Below are positions 13,382 to 13,527 of a DNA stretch of 13,527 bases, piece after piece (position 1 is the first letter of the stretch; each line of letters opens with the position of its first letter). The DNA comes from Bacillota bacterium. Lineage in GTDB: Bacteria; Bacillota; Clostridia; Peptostreptococcales; Anaerovoracaceae. Made by a program: the position numbers and the translations under genes. The stretch lies in the NCBI GenBank assembly GCA_016293805.1, contig JAEDDI010000044.1, forward strand, positions 1 through 13,527, read 5' to 3'. Below the pieces are notes generated by a model. It saw only the letters and a program-made list of their open reading frames with translations, had not been told where the DNA came from and did not search any database.

Positions 13382-13527
13382 GAACGCTGAACTGTTTTGA
13401 AAACAATGATACGGTATTATATGTACTATATAATAATTATATATATAACGTATATAAGGATGGAAATATAGATTAGATAATATGAAGTGACCACACATTT
13501 GTAGTTACGTGGATTTACCTGTAAAAT
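13382..13527. other. AT-rich intergenic stretch at the window edge
   Basis: I see no gene, tRNA or known RNA here. The stretch holds a short perfect inverted repeat, TGTTTT-G-AAAACA (13393-13405), and an alternating AT tract (about 13415-13455). A minus-strand frame is open from the window edge to a TAG near 13425, and another closes with TAA at 13505-13507. Either could be the end of a gene outside the window, but too little is visible to choose. Confidence 0.35.

Noticed and set aside
13332..13400. 22-codon plus-strand frame after AAAGGAG
   Set aside because: The spacing to the first ATG is only about 4-5 nt, most of the frame is the minus-strand terminator hairpin, and there is no plausible plus-strand promoter.
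13262..13498. 78-residue minus-strand frame
   Set aside because: It runs through the terminator and the tmk promoter, is made of AT-driven Tyr/Ile/Phe residues, and has no ribosome site.
1..13527. CRISPR, transposon, phage, toxin-antitoxin or defence system
   Set aside because: No repeat-spacer array, transposase, integrase or effector-like gene pair is visible. All confident genes are housekeeping, metabolic or regulatory.

Overview
The window looks like chromosome from an anaerobic, fairly AT-rich Bacillota, most likely class Clostridia. The evidence is the B. subtilis-like order tmk-holB-yaaT/ricT-yabB/trmN6-(...)-abrB, an AbrB with a clostridial-type C-terminal Cys4 ribbon, strong AGGAGG ribosome binding sites, several TTG/GTG starts, and ferredoxin-rich nucleobase catabolism. 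I cannot name the genus. All twelve well-supported genes longer than 60 residues that have a recognised family, plus two without a firm family, lie on the minus strand, so transcription runs from high to low coordinates.

Right part (13.25 to 10.05 kb): a sigma-A-type promoter (TTCACA-17-TATAAT) precedes a tight operon. Its order is an unannotated 40-residue one-helix membrane peptide, thymidylate kinase (tmk), a short DNA polymerase III delta-prime subunit (holB), the PSP1/RicT protein, and tRNA1(Val) adenine-N6 methyltransferase (trmN6). Junctions are 4-nt overlaps or gaps of a few bases. A terminator at 13354-13381 separates the operon from whatever lies beyond the window.

Middle (10.04 to 6.64 kb): a short unit with its own promoter encodes a DUF948-like membrane/coiled-coil protein and AbrB and ends at a hairpin terminator. 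A second unit encodes MurA (TTG start), a four-helix membrane protein possibly related to DUF1461, and a DJ-1/PfpI protein. Its genes are joined by TAATG stop/start overlaps.

Left part (6.55 to 0.2 kb): a LacI-family regulator is translationally coupled (TGATG) to a DHODH/PreA-like flavoprotein with a C-terminal 2[4Fe-4S] domain. A perfect 10+4+10 inverted repeat sits over the expected promoter of this pair. After a terminator come a hydantoinase/carbamoylase-family M20 amidohydrolase, another terminator, and then preT-preA, the two subunits of NAD-dependent dihydropyrimidine dehydrogenase. Together the last three suggest reductive pyrimidine breakdown: PreTA for the uracil/dihydrouracil step and the M20 enzyme for the N-carbamoyl-beta-alanine step. 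The ring-opening dihydropyrimidinase is not in the window. These three genes use C-ending two-fold codons in the stretches I read, which suggests high expression.

The most unusual items are the PreA-like protein next to LacI, where the canonical catalytic Cys of the NFSCP motif is replaced by Asn, the palindrome in front of that operon, the unannotated 40-residue membrane peptide leading the tmk operon, and a 250-nt intergenic leader with 9-bp-spaced repeats upstream of the M20 gene. I found no CRISPR array, transposase, phage gene, tRNA or rRNA, and no sign of a defence or other novel multigene system.
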